Notes: generated by a model not told the origin, from the letters alone. Counted from the stretch's first letter, positions 24,991 to 34,062 are shown. The stretch is 64,000 nt of DNA from Streptomyces sp. GESEQ-35 (GCF_017948485.1 NZ_JAFFSX010000002.1:620001-684000), one strand, 5' to 3'. Translations and numbers: made by a program.

Positions 24991-26142
24991 GTGGCGAACG
25001 CTGTAGGCAAAAGGACCCAGAGGGTCCTCATCGCCGCGGACAAATTCAAGGGGTCGCTGACGGCCGTGCAGGTCGCCGAGCGGGTGACGGCCGGGCTGCG
25101 CCGGGTTGCGCCGAGCGTCGAGGTCGAGGCACTGCCGGTCGCCGACGGCGGCGACGGGACGGTGGACGCGGCGGTCGCCGCCGGGTTCGAGCGGCGTGAG
25201 GTACGGGTCGCGGGCCCCCTCGGAAACGAGGTGACGGCCGCGTTCGCGTTGCGCGATGACACCGCGGTCGTGGAGATGGCGGAGGCCAGCGGGCTACAGC
25301 GGTTGCCGGCGGGCGTCTTCGCACCGCTGACGGCATCGACGTACGGCTCCGGCGAACTACTGAGGGCCGCGCTGGACGCGGGCGCCCGGACGATCGTGTT
25401 CGGTGTCGGCGGCAGCGCGACCACCGACGGCGGCGCCGGGATGCTGTCCGCGCTCGGCGCGCGCTTCCTGGACGCGGACGGGGAGCCCGTGTCTCCGGGC
25501 GGCGGCGGACTGGCCGACCTGGCGTCGGCCGACCTCTCGGACCTGGACCCGCGCCTTGCCCAGGTCGAGCTGGTGCTCGCCAGCGACGTCGACAATCCGC
25601 TGACCGGCCCGAAGGGCGCACCGGCCGTGTACGGCCCGCAGAAGGGCGCCGCCCCGGACGACGTGGAGGCGCTGGACGAGGCCCTCGCGAACTATGCCAA
25701 GACCCTGGAGTCGGCGATCGGCCCGAAGGCGGCCGAGTACGCCGCGTCGCCCGGCGCGGGCGCGGCCGGCGGCATCGGCTACGGCGCGCTGATCGTCGGC
25801 GCCCGCTTCCGCCCCGGCATCGAGGTCATGCTCGACGTCCTCGGCTTCGCCGCCGCCCTGGACCGCGCCGACCTGGTGATCACCGGCGAGGGCTCCCTCG
25901 ACGAGCAGACCCTGCACGGCAAGGCCCCGGCCGGCGTCGCCGCGGCGGCACGGGCCGAGGGCAAGGAGGTCGTCGCCGTGTGCGGCCGTCTCGCCCTCCA
26001 GCCGGAGGCCCTGGGCCGGGCCGGGATCCGCCGCGCGTACCCGCTGACGGACGCCGAGCCGGACGTGGCGAAGTGCATCGCCGATGCCGGGCCGATCCTG
26101 GAACGGGTCGCGGAGAGCATCGCCCGGGACTTCCTGAGCTAG
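24991..26142 (+). CDS. Glycerate kinase
   Basis: 383 aa from GTG 24991, chosen for GCAAGGGG upstream; an ORF extends to 24952. The motifs of class II glycerate kinase are in order: VLIAADKFKGSLTAVQVAERV, PVADGGDGTVDA, FGVGGSATTDGGAGMLSALGARF, and the C-terminal ITGEGSLDEQTLHGKAPAGVA. The enzyme phosphorylates D-glycerate to 2-phosphoglycerate, using glycerate from serine, tartrate or glyoxylate breakdown. The gene diverges from the ADP-ribosylglycohydrolase and is followed directly by a dispersed repeat. Confidence 0.93.
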   Translation: MANAVGKRTQRVLIAADKFKGSLTAVQVAERVTAGLRRVAPSVEVEALPVADGGDGTVDAAVAAGFERREVRVAGPLGNEVTAAFALRDDTAVVEMAEASGLQRLPAGVFAPLTASTYGSGELLRAALDAGARTIVFGVGGSATTDGGAGMLSALGARFLDADGEPVSPGGGGLADLASADLSDLDPRLAQVELVLASDVDNPLTGPKGAPAVYGPQKGAAPDDVEALDEALANYAKTLESAIGPKAAEYAASPGAGAAGGIGYGALIVGARFRPGIEVMLDVLGFAAALDRADLVITGEGSLDEQTLHGKAPAGVAAAARAEGKEVVAVCGRLALQPEALGRAGIRRAYPLTDAEPDVAKCIADAGPILERVAESIARDFLS

Positions 26143-26231
26143 GCGCTCCGCTGGGAGGTGCCGCGAGGTGTTGTTGGTCGGCTGCGGCGCCGTTGTGGCT
26201 GGTCGCGCAGTTCCCCGCGCCCCTTACGGGG
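26143..26231 (+). repeat. Dispersed palindromic repeat, copy E
   Basis: Short-form copy starting GCGCTCCGCTGGGAGG one base after the glycerate kinase stop, with CGGCTGCGGCGCCGTTGTGG, TCGCGCAGTTCCCC and hairpin CGCCCCTTACGGGGCG. It fills the space between two convergent genes. Confidence 0.85.
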
Positions 26232-26239
26232 CGATTTGC

Positions 26240-27469
26240 TCAGGCCAGTCGGTCCGCAGCCGGCGTAGCCGACAGTCGGTACGCGTCCAGCGCCAGCGTC
26301 AGTTCGATCAGGTCCCGGGGGCGGGCCAGTGATCTGGACGTCAGCTGTTCCAGCCGCCGCAGCCGGTTGAAGACCGTGTTGCGGTGGCAGTACAGCCGGC
26401 CGGCGGCACGGCCCGCCGACCCCTCGCAGGCCAGCCACACGTCCAGCGTCTCGAGCAGCACCGCGCGGTCGGGCGGCTCCAGACCGATGAGCGCGCCGAA
26501 GACGTCCGAGACCAGCCGGCCCGCGAGCTCCGGCTGGCTCACCACCAGGGCGGTGGGCATGCGCTGGTCGAGGCGTACGACCTCGTGCGCGTCCGGCGCA
26601 CAGGTGCGCAGCGCCAGCTCGGCGAGCCGTCGCGCCCGGCCCAGCTCGGCCAGACCCGGTACGACGGGACTGATACCGCCCGGCCCCGAGCAACGCCCGC
26701 TCAGCAGCCGGGCCACCGCGTCCAGGCCCTGGCCGGGGCCCAGCAGCACCACGCCCACCTCGCGGTCCGCCCGCATCCGCCAGACGAACCGGTACCCGGC
26801 GGCCGGCAGCGGCCGGTGGAAGGCTTCCCGCGCGTCCCGGCGCTCGGTCCGCAGCACCACCACGGCGTACGCGCCCCGCTCCGGCAGATCGAGCCCCGCC
26901 GCGGCCCTGGCGGCGAGGCCCGGCGTCTCCTGACCCGCGGGTTCTTCCAGGAGCGCGTCCAGCAGCGCGTGCAGCTGTTCGTCGGTTCGACGGCGCAGTT
27001 CCATCTCGGTCGCCCGGTAGGCCTCCGACGCCACGGCCGCCTGGGCGTCGATCGCCGCCCACACGAGCGTCGCCGAGCGCACCAGCACCCCGACCCGCTC
27101 GGGCTCCTGACCCCCGGCGCCCTCCAGCAAGGCGTCCCACACCAGATAGCCGGCGCTCCGGTACGCGTGCACCAGCAGCTCCAGCGGCATCCCCTGCTGG
27201 GCGCGGCGCTGACCCGCCTCCTCCGCGTATTCCAGGTCACGGCGCGGTGCGTCGCGGGGCGCGGAGATGGTCTCGATGCCGATACGCATCGCCTCCTCCG
27301 CCTCCCGCCACTGCTGGTCGTACGGCAGGACCTGGTCGTAGACGGGGGAGTGCTCCGCGAGCTGCCGCAGGTGCTCGTCGACCAGCTCCGGCAGCCGCTC
27401 CAGGAGCGCAGTGCAGGACTCGGCGAGCACTTTCCAGTCATGACCGGTACGCCTTCTGCGCGCTCCCAT
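26240..27469 (-). CDS. PucR/CdaR-type transcriptional regulator
   Basis: 409 aa from ATG 27469. The N-terminal half is a helical sensor region (ESCTALLERLPELVDEHLRQLAEHSPVYDQVLPYD), the middle a GGDEF-like domain of the CdaR type. The C-terminus is an HTH_30 domain (residues ~345-400: GSAGRAAGRLYCHRNTVFNRLRRLE). Such regulators usually control adjacent catabolic or uptake genes in response to a substrate. It diverges from the liv-type operon, and the shared region has the inverted repeat TTGTGC-N4-GCACAA, a likely binding site. The effector is not inferable. Confidence 0.85.
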   Translation of the reverse strand: MGARRRRTGHDWKVLAESCTALLERLPELVDEHLRQLAEHSPVYDQVLPYDQQWREAEEAMRIGIETISAPRDAPRRDLEYAEEAGQRRAQQGMPLELLVHAYRSAGYLVWDALLEGAGGQEPERVGVLVRSATLVWAAIDAQAAVASEAYRATEMELRRRTDEQLHALLDALLEEPAGQETPGLAARAAAGLDLPERGAYAVVVLRTERRDAREAFHRPLPAAGYRFVWRMRADREVGVVLLGPGQGLDAVARLLSGRCSGPGGISPVVPGLAELGRARRLAELALRTCAPDAHEVVRLDQRMPTALVVSQPELAGRLVSDVFGALIGLEPPDRAVLLETLDVWLACEGSAGRAAGRLYCHRNTVFNRLRRLEQLTSRSLARPRDLIELTLALDAYRLSATPAADRLA

Positions 27470-27532
27470 GGCCGGAGGATGCCACCGCCGGCCCGGCTTG
27501 GGCAGGCCCCTGACACGCAGTCTTGTGCGCGT

Positions 27533-27548
27533 GCACAACGGGCGGTCG
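27533..27548. promoter_or_regulatory. Inverted repeat TTGTGC-GCGT-GCACAA, candidate operator
   Basis: Perfect 6-bp arms with 4-nt spacer, 64 bp upstream of the PucR-type gene start and 104 bp upstream of livF. It is the only clear dyad between these divergent genes, so autoregulation plus control of the ABC operon is the simple reading. Confidence 0.5.
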
Positions 27549-27651
27549 TATCCGCTGGTCACCGGCAGCGATTCGGCCGCGACCCGTGGACGGACGTCCC
27601 ACCCGGTGCTGGGGTGAGCGCCACACAGGGCGGAGGAAGGGGGGCGGTGCC

Positions 27652-28458
27652 ATGGGGGGCTCCGATCTGGTCGTACAGGACCTGTCGGTGGGGTACGGCC
27701 CGGTGCGCGCACTGCGCCGGGTGTCGCTGGAGGTGCCGGAAGCGGCCGTGGTGACGGTCCTGGGCGGGAACGGCGCCGGCAAGTCGACGCTGTTGCGGGC
27801 GGTCAGCCGTACCCTCTCGTTCCACGGCGGGGCGACGACCGGCGGCACCGTGACGCTCGGCGGACGCCGTATCGACGGGATCGGCCCCGACCGGGTGGTG
27901 GCCGCCGGGGTGTCCCAAGTGCCGGAGGGGCGGCGGGTGTTCGCCCGGATGACCGTCGCGGACAATCTGCGGGCCGGGGCGCTCGGCGCCGCCGGCGGCC
28001 GGGCGGACCGGGCCGTCGCCCTGCGCCGCGTCCACGAGCTGTTCCCCGTCCTCGCCGAGCGGGCCCAGCAGCGGGCCGGGCTGCTGTCGGGCGGTGAGCA
28101 GCAGATGCTCGCCGTCGCCCGAGCCCTGATGGCCGTACCGAAGGTGCTGCTGCTCGACGAGCCGTCGCTGGGCCTGGCCCCGCTGATGGCCGCGCGGATC
28201 GCCGACACCGTGCGGGAGATCAACGAACAGGGCACCTCCGTCCTGCTGGTCGAGCAGAACGCGGCGCTCGCCCTGCGCCTCGCCACCCATGCCCACGTCC
28301 TGGAGGTCGGCGAGGTCACGCTCTCCGGCCCGACCGCCGAACTGGCCGCCTCCGACGAGGTACGCCGCCGCTATCTGGGCGTGGTCGACGAGGACGCGGC
28401 CGCCGACGCGGCGAGCGCCACGCGATCCCACCCGGCGCTGCCCAGATGGGAGGGGTGA
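27652..28458 (+). CDS. livF: Branched-chain amino acid-type ABC transporter ATP-binding protein (LivF)
   Basis: 268 aa, ATG 27652 behind GGAGGAAGG. Walker A is GGNGAGKST, signature LLSGGEQQM and Walker B VLLLDEPSLGLAP, followed by LLVEQNAALAL with the H-loop region. SLGLAPLMA and VPEGRRVFARMTV are typical of LivF. It pairs with LivG in importers of branched-chain amino acids, urea or amides. It is first in an order of ATPase-ATPase-permease-permease-binding protein. Its stop lies just before the start chosen for livG. Confidence 0.9.
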   Translation: MGGSDLVVQDLSVGYGPVRALRRVSLEVPEAAVVTVLGGNGAGKSTLLRAVSRTLSFHGGATTGGTVTLGGRRIDGIGPDRVVAAGVSQVPEGRRVFARMTVADNLRAGALGAAGGRADRAVALRRVHELFPVLAERAQQRAGLLSGGEQQMLAVARALMAVPKVLLLDEPSLGLAPLMAARIADTVREINEQGTSVLLVEQNAALALRLATHAHVLEVGEVTLSGPTAELAASDEVRRRYLGVVDEDAAADAASATRSHPALPRWEG

Positions 28459-28460
28459 AC

Positions 28461-28523
28461 ATGGAGGCCCCACACGGTGACATGGAGGCCCCGCACGGTG
28501 ACACGGAGACCCTGCACGTCGAC
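28461..28523 (+). repeat. Three tandem 21-bp units at the start of livG
   Basis: Units at 28461-28481, 28482-28502 and 28503-28523. The first two differ by one base and the third has five further changes. They preserve the frame and encode the leading MEAPHGD-like heptads; the first two both start with ATG. Confidence 0.85.
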
Positions 28524-29273
28524 CACCTCACCGTCCGCTTCGCGGGCCTCCTCGCCCTGGACGACGTCACCTTCACCGTGCGGCCCGGCACCGTCCACGC
28601 CCTGATCGGCCCCAACGGGGCGGGCAAGTCGACCTGCTTCAACGTCCTGTCCGGGGTCGTCCGGGCCGCTTCGGGCAGCGTCCGCTTCGGCGGCCACGAG
28701 CTGACCGGCATGCCCGCGCACCGTATCGCCGAGCTCGGCGTCGCCCGCATCTTCCAGAACCTCGCCCTGCCGCCGCACACCACCGTCGAGGACAGCCTGC
28801 TGCTGGGCAGACACCGGCTGACCAGGACCGGGTTCGTCGCCGCCGGGCTGCGGCTGCCGTCGGCGGGGCGCGAGGAGCGGCGGCACCGTGAACGCGTCCG
28901 GGAGATCGCCGCGTTCGTGGGACTCGAGGACCACCTCGGCCGGCCCGCGGGCTCCCTGCCGTACGGGCAGCAGAAGCTCGCGGAGCTGGCCCGTGCGCTG
29001 TGCATGGAACCCCGGCTGCTGCTCCTCGACGAACCGGTGGCCGGGATGACGGCCGAGGAGCGGCGCGGGGTCGCGGCCGTCATCGCCGGGGTCCGCGACA
29101 GCCTCGGCATCTCCATCGTCCTGGTGGAGCACGACATGGGAGTGGTGATGAGGCTCGCCGACACGGTGACCGTGCTCGACTTCGGGCGGCTGATCGCGGA
29201 CGGCGCACCGGCCGACGTACAGAACGACCCGGCGGTCGTCCGTGCCTACCTCGGCGAGGAGGCCGCGTCGTGA
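28461..29273 (+). CDS. livG: Branched-chain amino acid-type ABC transporter ATP-binding protein (LivG)
   Basis: 270 aa from ATG 28461, which has GGGAGGGG ending 7 nt upstream; ATG 28446 is an alternative. Walker A is GPNGAGKST, the signature LPYGQQKLAELARAL and Walker B LLLLDEPVAGM. The LivG-specific GVARIFQNLALPPHTTVEDSLLLG is present. The N-terminus carries three imperfect 7-residue repeats (MEAPHGD, MEAPHGD, TETLHVD) before the ABC domain, encoded by 21-bp units. Its stop overlaps the livH GTG. Confidence 0.9.
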   Translation: MEAPHGDMEAPHGDTETLHVDHLTVRFAGLLALDDVTFTVRPGTVHALIGPNGAGKSTCFNVLSGVVRAASGSVRFGGHELTGMPAHRIAELGVARIFQNLALPPHTTVEDSLLLGRHRLTRTGFVAAGLRLPSAGREERRHRERVREIAAFVGLEDHLGRPAGSLPYGQQKLAELARALCMEPRLLLLDEPVAGMTAEERRGVAAVIAGVRDSLGISIVLVEHDMGVVMRLADTVTVLDFGRLIADGAPADVQNDPAVVRAYLGEEAAS

Positions 29274-30160
29274 GCACCTTCGCCGAACTCCTCCTCAACG
29301 GCGTCTCGCTCGGTTCCGTCTACGCCCTCATCGCCCTCGGCTTCGTGGTGATCTTCCGGGCCACGGAGGTCGTCAACTTCGCGCACGCCTCACTGCTGCT
29401 GGCCGGCGGATACGTCACCGCGATCCTCCACGACGACATCGGGTTCTGGCCCGCTCTGCTGGCCGGCATCGCGGGCGCCGCGCTGGTCGGAGCGGCCGTC
29501 GAGTTCCTGGTGATGCGGCGCTACCGGGGCAGCGACCAGAGCGTGCTGGCCATCGTGACCATCGGCGTCGACATCCTGCTCACCACCGAACTCACCCGGC
29601 GCATCGGCACGGACGTCCTGACGCTGGGCGACCCGTGGGGTGACGCCGTCCTCACCGTCGGGCCGATCTCGATCGCCCACACCCGGATCGCCGCCTTCGT
29701 CGCCGCCGCCCTGCTCATCACGGCGTTCCTGCTCGCCTTCCGCTACACGACCTGGGGCGTGGCGATGCGCGCGGCCGCCGAGAGCCCGGAGACCGCCGCC
29801 CTCATGGGAGTCAGGCTCGGCCGTGTCTCGCTCGGGGCGTGGGCCGTCGCGGGCGGACTCGCGGCAGTGGCCGCCCTCTTCCTCACCGTCTTCCCGACCC
29901 CCGGCCTGGAACGGGCCACCTCCCTCGCCGCCCTCAAGGCCTTCCCGGCGGCGATCCTCGGCGGCCTCGACTCGACGACGGGCGCCCTGGTCGGCGGACT
30001 GCTCATCGGCGTGACGGAATCCCTCGCCACCGGCTACCAGAGCGACCTGACCTTCCTGGGCCGGGGCCTCGGCGACCTCGCGCCCTATCTGGTCATGCTC
30101 GCGATCCTGCTCATCCGGCCCGCCGGGCTGTTCGGCACGAAGGAGCTGGCCCGTGTCTGA
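29270..30160 (+). CDS. livH: Branched-chain amino acid-type ABC permease (LivH)
   Basis: 296 aa, GTG overlapping the livG stop. It starts FAELLLNGVSLGSVYALIALGFVVIFRATEVVNFAHASLLL, a classic LivH opening. About eight hydrophobic segments follow, with AMRAAAESPETAALMGVRLGRV as the cytoplasmic coupling loop and AFPAAILGGLDSTTGALVGGLLIGV near the end. It forms the channel with LivM. Its end overlaps the livM start by 8 nt. Confidence 0.9.
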   Translation: MSTFAELLLNGVSLGSVYALIALGFVVIFRATEVVNFAHASLLLAGGYVTAILHDDIGFWPALLAGIAGAALVGAAVEFLVMRRYRGSDQSVLAIVTIGVDILLTTELTRRIGTDVLTLGDPWGDAVLTVGPISIAHTRIAAFVAAALLITAFLLAFRYTTWGVAMRAAAESPETAALMGVRLGRVSLGAWAVAGGLAAVAALFLTVFPTPGLERATSLAALKAFPAAILGGLDSTTGALVGGLLIGVTESLATGYQSDLTFLGRGLGDLAPYLVMLAILLIRPAGLFGTKELARV

Positions 30161-31244
30161 AGCGCTCGCGGGCGGCACCCGGCCGATGTGGTTCACCCGT
30201 ACACGTACCTACGCCTGGGCCGGGGGCACCGTCCTGCTGCTCGCCCTGCCCTTCTACCTGGACCGCTTCTGGCTCCAGGCCGGCCTGTTCGCCATGGCCG
30301 CCGCGATCGGCGCCATCGGCATCAACCTCCTCACCGGCGCCACCGGCCAGCTCTCCATGGGCCACGCCTTCTTCCTGGCCGTCGGCGCCTACGGCTACTG
30401 CGTGTTCGCCGGTGACGGGCGGGACGGCCTCACCGGGCTCGGCCTGCCGACCTGGCTCGCCGCCGTGCTCGCCACGCTGGTCGCCGGGGCCGCGGGCGGA
30501 CTCTTCAGCCCCATCGCGGGCCGGCTGCGCGGCGCCTACCTCGGCATCGCGACCCTCGCACTGATCTTCATCGGCCAGCATGTGCTGTTCAACGCCCGCG
30601 ACCTCACCGGCGGCTTCAACGGCCGCGACGTCCCCGCCCTCAACCTCTTCGGCCTCACCTTCGACGACCGCGAACTCCTCGTCGCCAACGTGCCGTTCGG
30701 CTCCGCCGAGAAGCTCTGGTACGCCGGACTCGTCGTCCTGCTCGGCTGCGCACTGTTCGCCCGCGGAGTGCTGCGCGGCAGGCCGGGCCGGGCCATGAAC
30801 GCGATCCGCGACCACCGCATCGCGGCCGGGGTGATCGGCGTGCCCGTCGCCCGCTACCGGGCCGCCGTCTTCGTCCTGTCCTCGATGTACGCGGGCCTCG
30901 CCGGAGTGCTGCTGGCGCTTGTCTTCCAGCGGACGGTGCCCGACTACTTCGGGATCACGCTCTCGCTGGAGTACCTCGCCATGATCGTCATCGGCGGGCT
31001 CGGCTCGGTCCGGGGAGCGGTGCTCGGGGCGGCGTTCGTCTCCCTGCTGCCGCAGTTGCTGACCCGCTACAGCGACGCGCTGCCGCTGGTCTCCGACCCG
31101 GGCACGGGCGGGATCGCACCGGGTGAGGCGTCCCGGTACCTGTACGGCGCCGCCGTGGTGGCGGTGGTGCTCTTTCTGCCGGGCGGCCTGGTCAGGGTGG
31201 CCGCCCGGTATCGCGTCGCACGCAATCCAGGGGAGGAACGATGA
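30153..31244 (+). CDS. livM: Branched-chain amino acid-type ABC permease (LivM)
   Basis: 363 aa. LivM features: INLLTGATGQLSMGHAFFLAVGAYGY in the second membrane segment, RAMNAIRDHRIAAGVIGVPVARYRAAVF as coupling loop, and EYLAMIVIGGLGSVRGAVLGAAFVSLLPQLL near the C-terminus. About ten membrane segments can be counted. Its last codons overlap the start of the binding protein gene (ATGA at 31241). Confidence 0.9.
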   Translation: MSEALAGGTRPMWFTRTRTYAWAGGTVLLLALPFYLDRFWLQAGLFAMAAAIGAIGINLLTGATGQLSMGHAFFLAVGAYGYCVFAGDGRDGLTGLGLPTWLAAVLATLVAGAAGGLFSPIAGRLRGAYLGIATLALIFIGQHVLFNARDLTGGFNGRDVPALNLFGLTFDDRELLVANVPFGSAEKLWYAGLVVLLGCALFARGVLRGRPGRAMNAIRDHRIAAGVIGVPVARYRAAVFVLSSMYAGLAGVLLALVFQRTVPDYFGITLSLEYLAMIVIGGLGSVRGAVLGAAFVSLLPQLLTRYSDALPLVSDPGTGGIAPGEASRYLYGAAVVAVVLFLPGGLVRVAARYRVARNPGEER

Positions 31245-32503
31245 CCACGACGTATGCGGCCAGGGCCGCCGCGGGCGCGCTCGCCGCGCTGCTCGTGCTG
31301 GCCGGCTGTAGCTCCAAGGCCAAGGACGACGGCGACGGCGAGGGCGCCGCGGGCGGTGTGAAGACCGGCGAGGGAGTCTCCGGCAAGACGATCACGCTCG
31401 GCGCGCTGACCGACATGACCGGCGTCTACGCGACGCTCGGCAAGAGCGTCACCCAGGCCCAGCAGCTGTACGTGAAGCAGCTGAACGCCAAGGGCGGCGT
31501 CTGCGGCTACAAGGTGTCCCTCTCCGTCCGCGACCATGGCTACGACCCGCAGAAGGCGGTGTCCGGATACACGGAGCTGGCGCCGAAGGTGCTGGGCTTC
31601 GCCCAGTTCATCGGCTCGCCGTTCGTCGCCGCGGTCAAGCAGCGCGTGGACGGCCAGGACAAGGGCCTGGTGCTGCCGCAGGCGTGGGCGCACTCGCTGC
31701 TCGGCAGCCCGTACATCCGCGTCATCGGAGCGACGTACGACATCGAGACCATCAACGCCATCGACTTCCTGATGCAGGAGAAAGGGATCAAGAAGGGCGA
31801 CAAGATCGGGCATGTCTACTTCGAGGGCGACTACGGGGAGAGCGCCCTGACCGGTGCGAAGCACATGGCGAAGGAGTCCGGGCTGACGGTCGTCGAGCAG
31901 AAGATCAAGCCGACGGACAACGACATGACCGCACAGGTCGCCGCCCTGAAGAAGGCGGGTGTCAAGGCGATCGTGATCAGCGCGGGACCGCGCCAGGCGG
32001 CCTCGCTCGTCGGCGTCGCGGCGGCGGGCGGCTTCGGCGTCCCGGTCATCGGCAACAACTCGGCCTTCGCCCCGCAGCTGCTGGCCACCGAGGCGGGCCC
32101 GGCCCTGGCGAAGAACTACTGGGTGGCCTCCCCGTCGCTGCCCATCGGGGCCGACACCCCGGAGGCGAAGCAACTCGTCGCGGACTACGAAGCGGCGTAT
32201 CCGAAGGACGCCCTGGACAACGGCGTGGTGGCCGGCTGGACGGCGGTCTCCGTTTTCGGCGAGGCCCTGAAGAAGGCCTGCGCGAGCAAGGACCTCACGC
32301 GCGAGGGCGTGGACAAGGCGCTGCTGACGCTGGACGCCTTCGACGTCGGCTTCGGCATCGCACAGAACTTCACCGACCCGAAGGCCGCGTCGTCCCGGCA
32401 GAGCGTGATCCTTCAGCCGGACAAGTCGGTCACGGGAGGCATGAAGGTCGTACGGGAGGCTGAGGCGTCGTCGGTCGCCGAGGCCTACACGCCGGGCGCC
32501 TGA
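31241..32503 (+). CDS. Periplasmic-binding (LivK-type) lipoprotein of the ABC importer
   Basis: 420 aa. A signal peptide ends in lipobox LAGCSS. The mature part is a type I binding protein: GKTITLGALTDMTGVYATLGKSVTQAQQLYVKQLNAKGGVCGYKV, then VYFEGDYGESALTGAK and KAIVISAGPRQAASLVGVAAAGGFGVPVIG. It captures the substrate for LivFGHM. Whether that is a branched-chain amino acid, an amide, urea or an aromatic acid cannot be told. It is the last gene, followed by a strong terminator shared with pssA. Confidence 0.88.
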   Translation: MTTTYAARAAAGALAALLVLAGCSSKAKDDGDGEGAAGGVKTGEGVSGKTITLGALTDMTGVYATLGKSVTQAQQLYVKQLNAKGGVCGYKVSLSVRDHGYDPQKAVSGYTELAPKVLGFAQFIGSPFVAAVKQRVDGQDKGLVLPQAWAHSLLGSPYIRVIGATYDIETINAIDFLMQEKGIKKGDKIGHVYFEGDYGESALTGAKHMAKESGLTVVEQKIKPTDNDMTAQVAALKKAGVKAIVISAGPRQAASLVGVAAAGGFGVPVIGNNSAFAPQLLATEAGPALAKNYWVASPSLPIGADTPEAKQLVADYEAAYPKDALDNGVVAGWTAVSVFGEALKKACASKDLTREGVDKALLTLDAFDVGFGIAQNFTDPKAASSRQSVILQPDKSVTGGMKVVREAEASSVAEAYTPGA

Positions 32504-32517
32504 ACGAGCGCTACGCA

Positions 32518-32547
32518 GAGGGCCCGAACCATGTGGTTCGGGCCCTC
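32518..32547. terminator. Bidirectional terminator hairpin between liv operon and pssA
   Basis: GAGGGCCCGAACCA (32518-32531) pairs perfectly with TGGTTCGGGCCCTC (32534-32547) across a TG turn, a 14-bp stem. It sits between the convergent ends of the binding-protein gene and pssA. Confidence 0.85.
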
Positions 32548-32561
32548 CGTGTTGTCTGCTG

Positions 32562-33413
32562 TTACGGCAGCTGCGCCGCCCGCGCCTCACGACGGTTGCC
32601 GCGGAAGTTGTTCACCCGGCGGGCCGTGGCGAACAGGGGAATCACCGCGCCCATGACGAGCTGTAGGGCACAGCCGGTCTGGAGGAGGAGCTGGCCGCTG
32701 GGGGCGTCGAAGGCCCAGGCGGCCAGGAGGCCCATCGAGACGACGATCCAGGCCAGCATCGCCACCGCGAGGCGACCACGCGGCTTGGGGTACTCGACCC
32801 GGCTGACCATCAGCCACGCGGTGCCGAGGATCGCCAGGAGGGTCGCCACGAAGGGCAGCTCCAGCAGCACGATCGAGACCACCGTCAGCGCCCCGAAGGG
32901 ACTCGGCATGCCCTGGAACATGCCGTTCGGCGGTGTCACGCAGGAGAAGCGCGCAAGCCTGAGCACCACCGCCAGCAGGACCACGATCGCGCCGACCGCC
33001 GCCACTCTCTGGTGCGCGTCGTCCGCGACCATGCCGTAGACGAGGACGAAGTACGCCGGAGCCAGACCGAAGCTGATCAGGTCCGACAGGTTGTCCAGTT
33101 CGGCACCCATGGGGGAGGAGCGGAACTTGCGGGCCACCAGCCCGTCGAACAGGTCGAAGACCGCCGCGCACAGCATCAGGATGACCGCCGTGGCCGCGCT
33201 GTGGCGGGCCATGCCGGTTTCCTGGCTGCCGGTGAGGTGCGGGATCAGGATGCCGGTGGTGGTGAAGTACACCGCCATGAAGCCGCAGGTGGCGTTACCG
33301 AGGGTGAGGGTGTCGGCTATGGACAGGCGGAGAGAAAGAGGCATTTCCTCCTCTTCGTCCACCACCTCGTCCGCATCGGGCACCCAGCCCGTCTGTGTCT
33401 CAGGATCAATCAC
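32562..33413 (-). CDS. pssA: CDP-diacylglycerol--serine O-phosphatidyltransferase
   Basis: 283 aa from GTG 33413 (a TTG lies 6 nt upstream). The CDP-alcohol phosphotransferase motif is perfect: DGLVARKFRSSPMG followed by AELDNLSD gives DG-x2-AR-x8-G-x3-D-x3-D. About eight membrane segments follow. It makes phosphatidylserine from CDP-diacylglycerol and serine. The start overlaps the end of psd, so decarboxylase and synthase are made together, supplying phosphatidylethanolamine, the main Streptomyces phospholipid. Confidence 0.92.
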   Translation of the reverse strand: MIDPETQTGWVPDADEVVDEEEEMPLSLRLSIADTLTLGNATCGFMAVYFTTTGILIPHLTGSQETGMARHSAATAVILMLCAAVFDLFDGLVARKFRSSPMGAELDNLSDLISFGLAPAYFVLVYGMVADDAHQRVAAVGAIVVLLAVVLRLARFSCVTPPNGMFQGMPSPFGALTVVSIVLLELPFVATLLAILGTAWLMVSRVEYPKPRGRLAVAMLAWIVVSMGLLAAWAFDAPSGQLLLQTGCALQLVMGAVIPLFATARRVNNFRGNRREARAAQLP

Positions 33414-34062
33414 GGTCAATGCGAGTCACCCCAGCCACGGTCTTCTGCCCGACCTCGACCGCGACCTCCACGCCCTCGGGCAGGTAGATGTCGACACGCG
33501 AACCGAAACGGATCAGACCGATCCGGTCACCCTGCTCGACCTTCGTGCCCTGGGGCACGTACGGGACGATGCGACGGGCGACCGCGCCGGCGATCTGGAT
33601 CATCTCGATGTCACCGAGTTCGGTATCGAAATGCCAGACTACGCGCTCGTTGTTCTCGCTCTCCTTGTTGAACGCCGGAACGAACCCGCCGGGGATGTGC
33701 TCGACCGACGCCACGGTACCGGCGAGCGGAGCGCGGTTGACGTGGACGTTGAGCGGGCTCATGAAGATCGCGACGCGGGTGCGTCCGTCCTTCCACGGCA
33801 TGATGCTCTGCACCACACCGTCGGCCGGCGAGATGACGCGGCCCGTGGCGATCTCGCGCTCGGGGTCGCGGAAGAACCACAGCATGCCCGCCGCGAGCGC
33901 GGTGGCGGGTACGGCCACGGCCCTGGCGGCACCGGAGCGGCGCGCGCGGGCCAGGCTGAGGGCTGCGGTGGCGACGGTCGGGAGAAGCCACGGCGATGCT
34001 CCGCGCGCGAGGCGTACGCCTGCCAGGCTGTCGCGTGGTGCAGAGGTTTGGCTGTGGGGCAT
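33406..34062 (-). CDS. psd: Phosphatidylserine decarboxylase proenzyme
   Basis: 218 aa from ATG 34062. This is the short archaeal/actinobacterial-type Psd: WFFRDPEREI, ISPADGVVQSI, FMSPLNVHVNRAPLAG and FNKESENNER. The autocleavage site RFGSRVDIYLP has Ser188, which becomes the pyruvoyl group of the alpha chain. It decarboxylates phosphatidylserine to phosphatidylethanolamine at the membrane. A hydrophobic N-terminal segment (LLPTVATAALSLARARR) anchors it. It is directly upstream of and overlaps pssA. Confidence 0.93.
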   Translation of the reverse strand: MPHSQTSAPRDSLAGVRLARGASPWLLPTVATAALSLARARRSGAARAVAVPATALAAGMLWFFRDPEREIATGRVISPADGVVQSIMPWKDGRTRVAIFMSPLNVHVNRAPLAGTVASVEHIPGGFVPAFNKESENNERVVWHFDTELGDIEMIQIAGAVARRIVPYVPQGTKVEQGDRIGLIRFGSRVDIYLPEGVEVAVEVGQKTVAGVTRIDRD

